Of a stretch of 64,000 bases of DNA, positions 55,693 to 64,000 are shown piece after piece. Origin of the DNA: Methylotenera oryzisoli (GTDB taxonomy: Bacteria; Pseudomonadota; Gammaproteobacteria; Burkholderiales; Methylophilaceae); contig NZ_PQVH01000016.1 in the NCBI RefSeq assembly GCF_004661485.1, positions 28,421 to 92,420 of the forward strand. The letters are read 5' to 3'. The notes beneath the pieces were generated by a model, which was not told the DNA's origin, did no database searches, and worked only from the letters and a program-made list of their open reading frames with translations. The translations under genes were made by a program, and so were the position numbers. The stretch's first letter is position 1. The number at the start of each line of letters is the position of its first letter.

Positions 55693-58206
55693 TTAAATAG
55701 CAGAAAACTGCAGTTTCTCGATAGGAACAGGTTTACCAAATAAATAGCCCTGATAAAGCCTGCATCCATAATCTTTCAAAATCTCCAACTCAAGCTCAGT
55801 TTCTACGCCTTCTGCAATGACATTAATACGGAAGTTATTCGCCAAATCAATAATCGTTTTCACCATGATTGCGTCGTTAGGGTCATATGCCAAATCTCGC
55901 ACAAAGCTCTGATCAATCTTCACTTGATCAAGCGGCAGCTTTTTCAGATAAGAAAGCGAAGAGTAACCCGTACCAAAGTCATCTAATGACAACCTGACAC
56001 CCAGTGCTTTGAGCGCATGCATCTTGGCGATCACCTCATCAACATCTTCCAAGATTACACTCTCGGTCAATTCCAACTTCAACCGAGATGCATCAATCTT
56101 ATGCAGATCAATAGCCTGGTGAACAGATTGCACAAAATCCAACGCTCTAAACTGATGTGCACTCACATTCACAGCAATCATTAAATGCTTCTTCTCCGCG
56201 CTTTTTGCCCACTCGGCTAATTGCAAACATGCGGTATCAATCACCCAATGTCCCACATCTAGAATTAACGAGCTTTCCTCTGCAATCGGAATAAAATCTA
56301 CTGGCGATACAATACCGCGCTCAGGGTGTATCCAACGGATTAAAGCTTCAGCCCCTATTAATCGATGGTTATCATCAACTTGTACTTGATAATAAAGTGC
56401 TAGTTGATGCTTCTCAATTGCGTATCTCAACTCACTTTCCAAACTTGCCCGCACACTCAGTTTTTCCTGCATAGCAGGGTCAAAGAAGCGCAGTGTATTT
56501 CTACCAGCCTTTTTCGCTTGATACATAGAAATATCTGCTTGTTTCAGCAAATCCTCAATCTCATGTTCATCACCATTAAATAAGGTAATACCGATGCTGG
56601 AGGTACTTTGATATTGGTGCGTACCAAACTGGCATGGCTCATGTAAGGTAGCTAGTATTTTATTGCCAATTTGCTCGGCAATCGCGGCAGCCTCCGTCGC
56701 ATTTCGGTCCAGATCCTCAAGCACCACAACAAACTCGTCACCACCAAAACGCGCCACCGTATCACCTGCACGCACACAATGACTCAACCTTTCGGCTTGC
56801 AGTTTCAAGAGTAAGTCACCGGTGCTGTGTCCCAAGGTATCGTTGAGCACTTTGAAGTGATCCAAATCCACAAATAACAACGCGCCCTTTTTGCCGGTGC
56901 GGTTACTCGAAGAAAATGCCTGACGCACGCGATCAAGCAGCAGCAAACGGTTAGGCAAGTTAGTGAGTGGGTCATAAAATGCCAAGTGCTCAATTTGCTC
57001 GGATGATGCCTTACTCTCGCTAATATCGGTAAACACAGAAACGTAGTTGGTGACCTTACCATCGTTATCTTTCACTTCAGAGATAGTGATACGTTCTGGA
57101 TAAATTTCGCCGTTTTTGCGTCGATTCCATATCTCACCGCACCATGTGCCCGTGGTGTTCACCCTATCCCAAAGCGCCTGATAAAATAGTCGGTCATGCC
57201 GACCAGAGCTTAATATATTAGGATTTTTACCAACGACATCCTCTGCAGAATAGCCAGTGATTGCAGTAAAGGCAGGATTAACCTGAAGAATCGCACAATC
57301 GGCATCTGTGATTAACATTCCATCTGAGGATTCAAACGCAGTCGCCGCAATACGCAAAGATATTTCTGCATTCTTAAGGTCAGTGATATCTGTAGAAATG
57401 CCACATAAGCCCCCAATATTGCGACCCACCGCACTCTCATAAATGGGGGTTTTTATTTGTAAGAAAGTATGTTTTTTATCATCAGCCGTAATTGCCTCTA
57501 TCTCTTCGCGAGTATCCTCACCACCCTCCAGCACTCTTTTTTCAACCTCTTTAATTCGGCTAAGTGTCTTTGCAGAAAAATATTTGCTCTCATCTATCTG
57601 CAACAAATCATCAGCCGAGCACTTAAAAAAGTCTAACGTCATCCGATTCGCATAAATATACTTACCGCTAGTATCCTTAATGTAAACAAAAGCCGGAATA
57701 TGATCCAAAGCTTCACTCAACCGATGGCTTTGATTTAAGGCAGAAGTGAGCTCAGCAGTTCTCTGCTGCACGCGACTTTCCAACTCAGCGTGTGAGCGTG
57801 CTAACTCTTGATTAAGTACTTTTAAGTTTTGCGCAGAAGGCGCTTTAAGCGCTAAAGGCATAATGCACCAAAGTGCGATAGCTGTAGCAAAAGAAATAAT
57901 TCCGGTAAAAGCTTTGGCATATGCGCTCGCCCAGTATGAAGGCTGCCATATATTGACAATGTCAAAAATATGCGTGACACCGCAAGCGACAATAAACATC
58001 CCAAAAACAACCATTAACCATCGGTATGGAATATCGGGGCGTTTTTTGGCAAAGTACCACAATGCAAAAGGAATTGAAAAGTAAGATAGTGCAATCACTG
58101 CATCTGAAATCACCATTGTCCATAACAAGGATGGATTCCATGTGAGGCAGTAGCCGTGAGGAAGCAGCAGTGACTGCCCTCCTAATGTCTGACCTAACCA
58201 CTCCAT
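55693..58206 (-). CDS. ethylene-receptor-like membrane domain fused to PAS-PAS-GGDEF-EAL
   Basis: An 837-residue membrane sensor. Three membrane spans at about 30-51, 62-83 and 96-118 form an ethylene-binding-type domain: ISDAVIALSYFSIPFALWYF, IPYRWLMVVFGMFIVACGVT then HIFDI. The key residues Asp35, Tyr42, Pro46, Cys75 and His79 are exactly ten above ETR1 (Asp25, Tyr32, Pro36, Cys65, His69); Cys/His bind Cu(I) in ETR1. A coiled linker (about 120-160) leads to a PAS-like region (about 165-280) and a second PAS (about 285-400). The GGDEF domain has RFGGDEF (486-492) and an upstream RxxD inhibitory site (479-482). The EAL domain keeps EALIRW (620-622), ELTES, DDFGTGYSS, VKIDQSF, EGVET and YLFGKP, so both enzymatic halves look active. 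GAGAGG precedes the ATG. It is set between aceF and lpdA with its own upstream region. Confidence 0.93.
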   Translation of the reverse strand: MEWLGQTLGGQSLLLPHGYCLTWNPSLLWTMVISDAVIALSYFSIPFALWYFAKKRPDIPYRWLMVVFGMFIVACGVTHIFDIVNIWQPSYWASAYAKAFTGIISFATAIALWCIMPLALKAPSAQNLKVLNQELARSHAELESRVQQRTAELTSALNQSHRLSEALDHIPAFVYIKDTSGKYIYANRMTLDFFKCSADDLLQIDESKYFSAKTLSRIKEVEKRVLEGGEDTREEIEAITADDKKHTFLQIKTPIYESAVGRNIGGLCGISTDITDLKNAEISLRIAATAFESSDGMLITDADCAILQVNPAFTAITGYSAEDVVGKNPNILSSGRHDRLFYQALWDRVNTTGTWCGEIWNRRKNGEIYPERITISEVKDNDGKVTNYVSVFTDISESKASSEQIEHLAFYDPLTNLPNRLLLLDRVRQAFSSSNRTGKKGALLFVDLDHFKVLNDTLGHSTGDLLLKLQAERLSHCVRAGDTVARFGGDEFVVVLEDLDRNATEAAAIAEQIGNKILATLHEPCQFGTHQYQSTSSIGITLFNGDEHEIEDLLKQADISMYQAKKAGRNTLRFFDPAMQEKLSVRASLESELRYAIEKHQLALYYQVQVDDNHRLIGAEALIRWIHPERGIVSPVDFIPIAEESSLILDVGHWVIDTACLQLAEWAKSAEKKHLMIAVNVSAHQFRALDFVQSVHQAIDLHKIDASRLKLELTESVILEDVDEVIAKMHALKALGVRLSLDDFGTGYSSLSYLKKLPLDQVKIDQSFVRDLAYDPNDAIMVKTIIDLANNFRINVIAEGVETELELEILKDYGCRLYQGYLFGKPVPIEKLQFSAI

Positions 58207-58591
58207 ATTACCCTCTCGCTTACCAGTTCATTACTAAGAATGCACATCCATTGAGAAATCATACAACCATGATAAGTAGCCACAAACGACCATGGTATCA
58301 GTCATTTAAATACAGTATTACAACATCTAAAATTTACTTTTGTTTTAGTCTATATCCCCATGTAGATAATCGTAAAGCAATAAATTAAATTTCAAACTAC
58401 TTTAAAGGTAAAAAACTCGTAAACCCTCACAGCCAATCTAGAGCACGTAAACGTGTTTTCGATCAATATCACCATCATAAAAATAAAAAAGGACTGATTC
58501 TGCATCTACAGAAATCAGTCCTTCGTAGGTAATACCTAAAGACAGGCTAGTTAATTTAGCAATCGCAAGGCATACTCAAACACTCGGTCAT
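58207..58591 (-). other. 385-bp gap between aceF and the EBD-GGDEF-EAL gene
   Basis: No gene is seen. It holds the aceF terminator (58481-58524) and, toward 58207, an AT-rich stretch of about 270 bp that must contain the promoter of the sensor gene. I could not single out a clear -35/-10 pair. Confidence 0.45.
58481..58524 (-). terminator. Rho-independent terminator of aceF
   Basis: On the minus strand AAGGACTGATTTCTG pairs with CAGAATCAGTCCTT (one bulged base) around the hexaloop TAGATG, followed by TTTTATTTTT. It lies about 70 bp after the aceF stop and argues that the downstream sensor gene has its own promoter. Confidence 0.9.
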
Positions 58592-59917
58592 TTAGAGCAA
58601 TAACCTACGCACATCACTTAACATCATGCGCATATGGCTAGTGAAACGTGCACCATCAGCACCATCAATCACGCGATGGTCATATGACAATGACATCGGT
58701 AAAATCAAGCGTGGCTCAAAACCATTGGTATCCTTGTTGTACACAGGTTGCATAGATGAGCGTGAAACACCCAAAATAGCCACCTCAGGACAATTGATGA
58801 TTGGGGTAAACATCGTACCGCCAATGCCACCAAGACTTGAAATGGTGAAGCAACCACCCTGCATTTCCTCCACCTTTAGCTTGCGTTCACGTGCTTTTGC
58901 AGATAAATCCATCAAATCACGGGCAATATCCAGCACATCTTTTTGATGCACATCACGCACTACCGGCACGACCAAACCATCTGGTGTGTCGCACGCAAAA
59001 CCAATATTGAAATAGTTTTTCAATATCAAGTTATCACCATCAGGAGAAAGTGAAGCATTGAAATTAGGATAAGCTTTTAATGCATTGACTGAGGCTTTAA
59101 TTAAAAATGCCAACATCGTCAGTTTCACGCCACGCTTCTCAGCATCGGCCTGCATAGACTTACGGAAGTCTTCCAGATCCGTAATATCTGCCTCATCAAA
59201 CTGTGTCACATGCGGTGCAGTGACCCAGTTACGGTGCAGGTTTGCGCCAGATAGTTTCTTAATACGTGATAAAGACTTGGTCTCAATCGCACCAAACTTA
59301 CTAAAGTCAATGACTGGCATTGGCAATGTAGCCAACCCATTAACGCCAGCCGCCATGTTCTCGGTACGCGGTTTTGCCAGTTCACCTTTTACATAGGCTT
59401 GTACATCGCTTTGCAAAATACGATTTTTAGCACCAGTTCCTGTCACTAATGCCAAGTTCACGCCCAACTCACGCGCAAACTTACGGATTGATGGGCTCGC
59501 ATGTGAAAGCTTACCAGAGGCAACAACAATGCTTTCAGCCACAGGAGCTGGCTGCTGTGCTGGCTGCACTGGTTTTGGTGGCTCTGGTGCAGGCCTAGTT
59601 GGCTCAGGGATCACCGCTTTGGGCGCTTCAACAACTGCAGGTGCCGCAACAGGTTTGGTCTCAGCAGCAGGCGCTGCATCACTCACGTCCATTGTGATTA
59701 ACAATGTACCTTGGGCCGCCTTATCACCCACCTTAATTTTGACCTCTTTCACCACACCAGCGAATGGCGCAGGAATATCCATAGAAGCTTTGTCTGACTC
59801 GACCGTAATCAACGAGTCATCTTTAGCAATCACGTCGCCAGCTTTAATTAATACTTCAATTACATCCACACTATCGAAATTACCGATATCCGGGACAAAA
59901 ATATCTTGAACTGCCAT
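58592..59917 (-). CDS. aceF: pyruvate dehydrogenase E2, dihydrolipoyl acetyltransferase
   Basis: A 441-residue E2 core. A single N-terminal lipoyl domain (Lys43 in [11 protein letters not shown]), an Ala-Pro linker rich in PAPEPPKP, a peripheral subunit-binding domain at about 155-195 (SHASPSIRKFARELGVNLAL) and the catalytic domain, with His414 and Asp418 in SYDHRVIDGADG. Its lipoyl domain is nearly identical to that on lpdA. It lies 12 bp after aceE and ends in a strong terminator. One lipoyl domain instead of the three in E. coli is usual in betaproteobacteria that also carry a lipoyl domain on E3. Confidence 0.96.
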   Translation of the reverse strand: MAVQDIFVPDIGNFDSVDVIEVLIKAGDVIAKDDSLITVESDKASMDIPAPFAGVVKEVKIKVGDKAAQGTLLITMDVSDAAPAAETKPVAAPAVVEAPKAVIPEPTRPAPEPPKPVQPAQQPAPVAESIVVASGKLSHASPSIRKFARELGVNLALVTGTGAKNRILQSDVQAYVKGELAKPRTENMAAGVNGLATLPMPVIDFSKFGAIETKSLSRIKKLSGANLHRNWVTAPHVTQFDEADITDLEDFRKSMQADAEKRGVKLTMLAFLIKASVNALKAYPNFNASLSPDGDNLILKNYFNIGFACDTPDGLVVPVVRDVHQKDVLDIARDLMDLSAKARERKLKVEEMQGGCFTISSLGGIGGTMFTPIINCPEVAILGVSRSSMQPVYNKDTNGFEPRLILPMSLSYDHRVIDGADGARFTSHMRMMLSDVRRLLL

Positions 59918-59929
59918 CTATGCTTATCC

Positions 59930-62599
59930 TTAAACTGTCGTTGGGTTTGGCTTGTTAGCATCCAAACTGTATTTTTTAACGGCTTCAGCCACTTTAGCAA
60001 CTGGCAATTTACCTTCATCGCTTAACGCTTTTAACGCAGCAACAACTACGTAGTAACGATTCACTTCAAAGAAGTCACGTAATGCTTCACGGCTATCTGA
60101 ACGACCAAAACCATCCGTACCAAGTGCTACAAATTTATTTGGTACAAAACGTTGAATCTGTTCAGCAAAGCTCTTCATGTAGTCAGTAGAAGCAATCACA
60201 GGCCCCTTCGCATCTTTTAAGCTAGCAGCAACATAGCTCACTTTTTGCGGTTTTTCTGGGTTCAGCATATTCCAGCGGTCACACTCCAAACCTTCACGAC
60301 GCAGTTCGGTGAAGCTAGGTACGCTCCAAACATCAGCAGAGATACCCCAATCTTGCTCGAGCAATTCAGCAGCAGCAATCACTTCACGCAGAATCACACC
60401 ACTACCCATCAACTGTACTTTTTCACCCTTAGCTTTAGACTTACTAAAGCTATACATGCCTTTAAGAATGCCTTCAGCACTGCCCTCAGGCATTGCTGGA
60501 TGGCTGTAGTTCTCATTCATCAAGGTAATGTAGTAGTACACATCTTCTTGATTTTGTACCATGCGGCGCAAGCCTTCTTGAATAATCACTGCTAACTCAT
60601 AAGAGAAGGTAGGGTCATAAGAAATACAATTTGGAATAGTCGCAGACATCAAATGGCTATGACCATCTTCATGCTGTAAACCTTCGCCGTTCAATGTCGT
60701 ACGGCCAGCTGTCGCACCTAACAAGAAACCACGTGCACGTGAGTCACCTGCCATCCAAGCCAAGTCACCTACACGTTGGAAACCAAACATAGAGTAGTAA
60801 ATGTAGAAAGGAATCATCTGCACGCCAGTGACGGAGTATGACGTTGCAGCAGCTAACCAGCTTGAGAACGAACCAGCTTCATTGATACCCTCTTCCAGAA
60901 TCTGACCATCTTTTGACTCTTTGTAGTACATCACTTGGTCTGAGTCTTGTGGCTCATATAACTGACCTTGGCTCGCATAGATACCTAACTGGCGGAACAT
61001 ACCTTCCATACCAAAAGTACGCGCCTCATCCGGCACGATAGGCACTACATACTTACCGATCTGTTTATCACGCACTAGCGTAGATAAGATACGCACAAAT
61101 GCCATGGTAGTAGAAATTTCACGGTCACCAGTAGCAGTCAACATATTTTCAAATGCAGACAATGCAGGCACAGTAAGCTCATTACCTTTACGGCGGCGTT
61201 GTGGCACGAAACCACCCATCGCTTCACGGCGTGATGCCATGTATTTCATTTCAGGTGAGTCTTCAGCTGGTTTGTAAAAACTCAAGCTCTCAACTTGTTC
61301 ATCGGTGATTGGCAAGTCAAAGCGATCACGGAATTTCTTAAGTGATTCAATATCCATGCTTTTTTGTTGGTGTGTGGTATTTTGACCCTCACCAGCATCA
61401 CCCATGCCATAACCTTTAACCGTTTTAGCCAAAATAACCGTTGGCTGACCTTTGTGGTTAACCGCTGCATTGTAAGCAGCAAACACTTTATGTGGATCAT
61501 GGCCACCACGGTTTAAGCGCCAAATATCTTGGTCACTCATTGCTGCAACCATTTCTTTCAGCTCAGGATATTTACCAAAGAAGTGCTCACGTGTGTACGC
61601 GCCACCTTTTTGTTTAAAGTTCTGGTACTCACCGTCCACGCACTCTTCCATGCGTTTTTTCAGCAAGCCATCTTTATCCATCGCCAATAAAGGATCCCAA
61701 TATGAACCCCAAACCACTTTCAATACGTTCCAGCCAGAGCCACGGAAATCTGACTCCAACTCTTGAATGATTTTGCCGTTACCGCGCACAGGGCCATCCA
61801 AGCGCTGCAAGTTACAGTTAATCACAAAAATCAAGTTATCTAATTTTTCACGGCTCGCTAATGAAATCGCACCCAATGATTCAGGCTCATCCATTTCGCC
61901 ATCGCCACAGAACACCCACACTTTACGATCACTAGTATCGGCAATACCGCGATCATGAATATATTTCAAGAAACGTGCCTGATAAATACCAGCTAAAGGC
62001 CCTAAGCCCATAGAAACCGTCGGGAACTGCCAAAAATCTGGCATTAACCAAGGGTGTGGATAGCTAGGCAAACCATTGCCGCCAGTTTCCTGACGGAAGT
62101 TATCCATTTGCTCTTCAGTAATGCGGCCCTCTAAAAAGGCACGTGCATAAACGCCAGGTGATGAGTGACCTTGGAAGTAAACGCAATCACCGCCAAAGTT
62201 TTCATTCGGCGCACGGAAGAAGTAGTTAAAGCCAGTATCATAAAGAGTCGCAGCTGATTGGAAGCTCGCAATATGGCCACCTACACCAGGCGATTTCTCA
62301 TTAGCGCGCAATACAGTCATCACCGCATTCCAGCGCACCAAAGCACGCACTCTACGTTCCATTTCTGGATCGCCTGGCAATTTAGCCTGCAAATGTGTAG
62401 GAATCGTATTTAAGTACGCTGTAGTCGCTTTGTAAGGTAAGTTACTACCTGAACGGCGTGCTTTATCAATCATCGCCTCAAGTAAGAAATGCGCACGCTC
62501 TGTGCCCTCATTTTCAATAACGGCCATTAAAGCATCAAGCCACTCTTGAGTTTCTTGACTATCAATATCTGGATTATTCAAAGGTGTGTTCAATGACAT
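59930..62599 (-). CDS. aceE: pyruvate dehydrogenase E1, homodimeric
   Basis: An 889-residue thiamine diphosphate decarboxylase. The TPP motif begins GDGEMDEPE at 232-240 and closes with NCNLQRLDGPVRG (Asn near 261). GGHIASFQSAATLY (histidine site), KTVKGYGMGDAGEGQNTTHQ and the C-terminal GTDGFGRSDSREALRDFF are the homodimeric AceE signatures. It provides acetyl-CoA together with aceF and lpdA. It heads the PDH genes and is preceded by a 737-bp gap that holds its promoter. Confidence 0.97.
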   Translation of the reverse strand: MSLNTPLNNPDIDSQETQEWLDALMAVIENEGTERAHFLLEAMIDKARRSGSNLPYKATTAYLNTIPTHLQAKLPGDPEMERRVRALVRWNAVMTVLRANEKSPGVGGHIASFQSAATLYDTGFNYFFRAPNENFGGDCVYFQGHSSPGVYARAFLEGRITEEQMDNFRQETGGNGLPSYPHPWLMPDFWQFPTVSMGLGPLAGIYQARFLKYIHDRGIADTSDRKVWVFCGDGEMDEPESLGAISLASREKLDNLIFVINCNLQRLDGPVRGNGKIIQELESDFRGSGWNVLKVVWGSYWDPLLAMDKDGLLKKRMEECVDGEYQNFKQKGGAYTREHFFGKYPELKEMVAAMSDQDIWRLNRGGHDPHKVFAAYNAAVNHKGQPTVILAKTVKGYGMGDAGEGQNTTHQQKSMDIESLKKFRDRFDLPITDEQVESLSFYKPAEDSPEMKYMASRREAMGGFVPQRRRKGNELTVPALSAFENMLTATGDREISTTMAFVRILSTLVRDKQIGKYVVPIVPDEARTFGMEGMFRQLGIYASQGQLYEPQDSDQVMYYKESKDGQILEEGINEAGSFSSWLAAATSYSVTGVQMIPFYIYYSMFGFQRVGDLAWMAGDSRARGFLLGATAGRTTLNGEGLQHEDGHSHLMSATIPNCISYDPTFSYELAVIIQEGLRRMVQNQEDVYYYITLMNENYSHPAMPEGSAEGILKGMYSFSKSKAKGEKVQLMGSGVILREVIAAAELLEQDWGISADVWSVPSFTELRREGLECDRWNMLNPEKPQKVSYVAASLKDAKGPVIASTDYMKSFAEQIQRFVPNKFVALGTDGFGRSDSREALRDFFEVNRYYVVVAALKALSDEGKLPVAKVAEAVKKYSLDANKPNPTTV

Positions 62600-63336
62600 T
62601 CAGTTGTAGCTCCGTGAGCCGTAGTTGCCTACTTACTTAACCGTATTGCACCTACGCTCGCAGGTGTAATCATCAATCGACTAATAAAGCAAAAACAAAT
62701 ACAGCGTGTCTGAAATACCGCGCATTCAAAATGCGTTGTAATTTAATTTTTTATAAAACAGTAGTGTGGCTTTTTTAGTGGTTTTGGTCAAGTTTAGTCG
62801 CGTTTTTTAAGCATTTTGCACATGTATCTTATACATAATCACAACATTTACTATAAGAGTTATGAGCTAACTAATCTTCGTTAAAATACTAAAAAGTGTA
62901 GCTATCATCCGCCAAAAATCATCAAAATAAGAGAAAAAATCATTTCATGCGCATTTGAAAACAATATTGATTTACTAATATTAAGCACACATTCAATACA
63001 AAGCAAAAGTTGAATCAATCAACCACAAGTGCTAACGTCAATTTTTACTTGAAACAGCGCTAAACAAACTAACACAACAGTTATTCTTACAAACAATCAG
63101 ACTGAGACCGTTCGTAATGACACAAACCAGTCAATTAAAGCGCAAAGGAGGCTAGTACACAAACACACAGTCCTTACTTTAAATTTAAAGCTGAAATACA
63201 TCATTACTTAAGAGTGAAAGCAAACTTAATAATGGAAAAATGCATCAGGTATGTGCTTTAAATCTTCGATAAGCGTATATTAATAATATATGTAAAGCTG
63301 TAGCCACTCTTTTTTCATGTATGTGACTTTGGGGGA
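62600..63336. other. 737-bp AT-rich intergenic region upstream of aceE and the PilZ gene
   Basis: The two flanking genes diverge. No plausible gene is visible on either strand. A hairpin lies close to aceE (62645-62670). A ribosome-binding-like AAAGGAGG near 63145 is not followed by a start codon. The rest looks like promoter and possibly small RNA space, but no element could be recognised. Confidence 0.4.
62645..62670 (-). promoter_or_regulatory. hairpin in the aceE leader
   Basis: ATTGCACCT (62645-62653) and AGGTGTAAT (62662-62670) form a 9-bp stem with one wobble and an 8-nt loop, about 46 bp before the aceE start. It could be a leader RNA structure or a repressor site. No PdhR-type box was recognised. 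Confidence 0.35.
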
Positions 63337-63342
63337 TTGCGT

Positions 63343-63729
63343 ATGCATATTAATGAATCCAGACACTATTCACGCATTCATTTTGATGCCACTGTTGAGC
63401 TCAACATTCGCCTATTAGAAGATATTCAAACTGCACATTTACTTGATATATCACTCAAAGGCGCATTGGTTGAAACTGACAGACCTATCTCAGCCTTTAT
63501 ACAACTGCGTAGCTGTCTTATGACACTTACACTTGGCAATGGTGAAAAGATTACCATGCAAGGCAAGGTTGTTCACCATGAAGGTTGCCTAATCGGACTA
63601 GAGTCCTTGCATATTGATTTAGATAGCATGACAAACTTGCGCAAGCTGATTCTATTCAATACTGGCAATGAGAGTTTATTAGGAACTGAACTTAGCCACA
63701 TGTTAAATAGCATAAAAATGAAAATGTAA
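63343..63729 (+). CDS. PilZ-domain c-di-GMP-binding protein
   Basis: A 128-residue single-domain PilZ protein. Both c-di-GMP motifs are present: RHYSR (RxxxR, Arg7 and Arg11) near the start and DISLKG (D/NxSxxG, Asp35 to Gly40). The rest is the expected six-stranded barrel with a C-terminal helix (NLRKLILFNTGNESLLGTEL). It likely changes partner activity on c-di-GMP binding. ATG preceded by GGGGG. It lies 5.1 kb from a gene with c-di-GMP-making and -breaking domains, but they are on opposite strands and not in one operon. Confidence 0.82.
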   Translation: MHINESRHYSRIHFDATVELNIRLLEDIQTAHLLDISLKGALVETDRPISAFIQLRSCLMTLTLGNGEKITMQGKVVHHEGCLIGLESLHIDLDSMTNLRKLILFNTGNESLLGTELSHMLNSIKMKM

Positions 63730-64000
63730 TACCAGGTACAAACGGCAGCAAATGCACATCTGAGCTGATAGAAATGCCAATGGAACAGCATTTTTTCGCC
63801 AGTCACGTGCTTAATTCAGGCTTACTTCAGCATTTATTACATTAATCTATAGCCCACACGGAATACCTACACTCTACCACCTCCCTAAACAAAGCCCGAT
63901 GGATGGCACCCTAGCTTAAAAGAAGGAAGCATAGAGAAAAGTGTCATATCCAGCGCCGCAACCCGCCCACAGCTGTTGCTGACGCAACGTACAGACGTAA
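63730..64000. other. intergenic sequence at the right edge
   Basis: After the PilZ gene no coding frame or RNA element is recognisable. The window ends here and the next gene is not visible. Confidence 0.4.

Noticed and set aside
59529..59909. 126-codon open frame on plus, opposite aceF
   Set aside because: Antisense of the aceF lipoyl domain and linker; resembles the equivalent shadow opposite lpdA, as expected from the related domains.
63117..63155. 12-codon frame ahead of an AAAGGAGG motif in the aceE/PilZ gap
   Set aside because: Too short to support, and the ribosome-binding-like motif has no start codon at the right distance.

Overview
The window looks like a chromosomal segment of a betaproteobacterium. 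I would place it near the Methylophilaceae (Methylotenera/Methylophilus type). This rests on protein resemblance, moderate GC, the dapD-arsC-like-dapE and scpA-scpB-rluB neighbourhoods and a lipoyl-bearing E3; it is an inference, since no rRNA is present to confirm it. Almost all of it is dense core genome. I saw no tRNA, rRNA, CRISPR array, intact insertion sequence or prophage.

Layout. 1-3.6 kb (minus): an AsmA-like YdbH operon for envelope lipid transport, cysM and dsbB. 3.6-12.9 kb (plus): xseA, kup, a structured intergenic element, an M48 lipoprotein protease, the lysine/diaminopimelate genes dapD/arsC-like/dapE, prmB and a second NPPW methyltransferase. 12.9-19.7 kb (minus): a small lipoprotein, rluB, scpB-scpA (chromosome condensation), trpS, an M50 protease, yciO and yciV. 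19.8-25.4 kb (plus): yciB, yciI, bolA, a parvulin isomerase, the ferrous iron importer feoAB behind a Fur-box-like site, and a HI0933-type flavoprotein. 25.4-31 kb (minus): a small DMT protein, glnB, nadE, an exported ankyrin protein and sucDC. serB follows on plus. 32-38 kb (minus): a ferritin-like DUF455 protein and a five-gene secreted redox operon (flavocytochrome c sulfide dehydrogenase fccA/fccB, two beta-propeller proteins, one unknown), then a second ankyrin protein. 38-46.7 kb (minus): purL, corA, a flavin reductase, a DUF3800 gene and glnS. 46.9-53.6 kb: birA, an OprC-like copper receptor, coaX, a SPOR protein, a GlcD-type FAD oxidase and the remnant of a small lipoprotein. 53.6-62.6 kb (minus): the pyruvate dehydrogenase genes aceE, aceF and lpdA, with a large c-di-GMP enzyme lodged between aceF and lpdA. 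The window ends with a long AT-rich gap and a PilZ protein.

The most striking gene is at 55693-58206. Its N-terminus matches the plant/cyanobacterial ethylene-receptor transmembrane domain residue for residue at the key positions (Asp35, Tyr42, Pro46, Cys75, His79, each exactly ten above ETR1 numbering). It is followed by two PAS-like domains and apparently intact GGDEF and EAL domains. It is therefore a candidate copper-dependent ethylene (or small olefin) receptor that controls c-di-GMP. A TonB-dependent receptor with the OprC copper ligands (CxxxM and HxM) and a PilZ c-di-GMP effector lie within 10 kb of it, but a functional link among the three is only a hypothesis.
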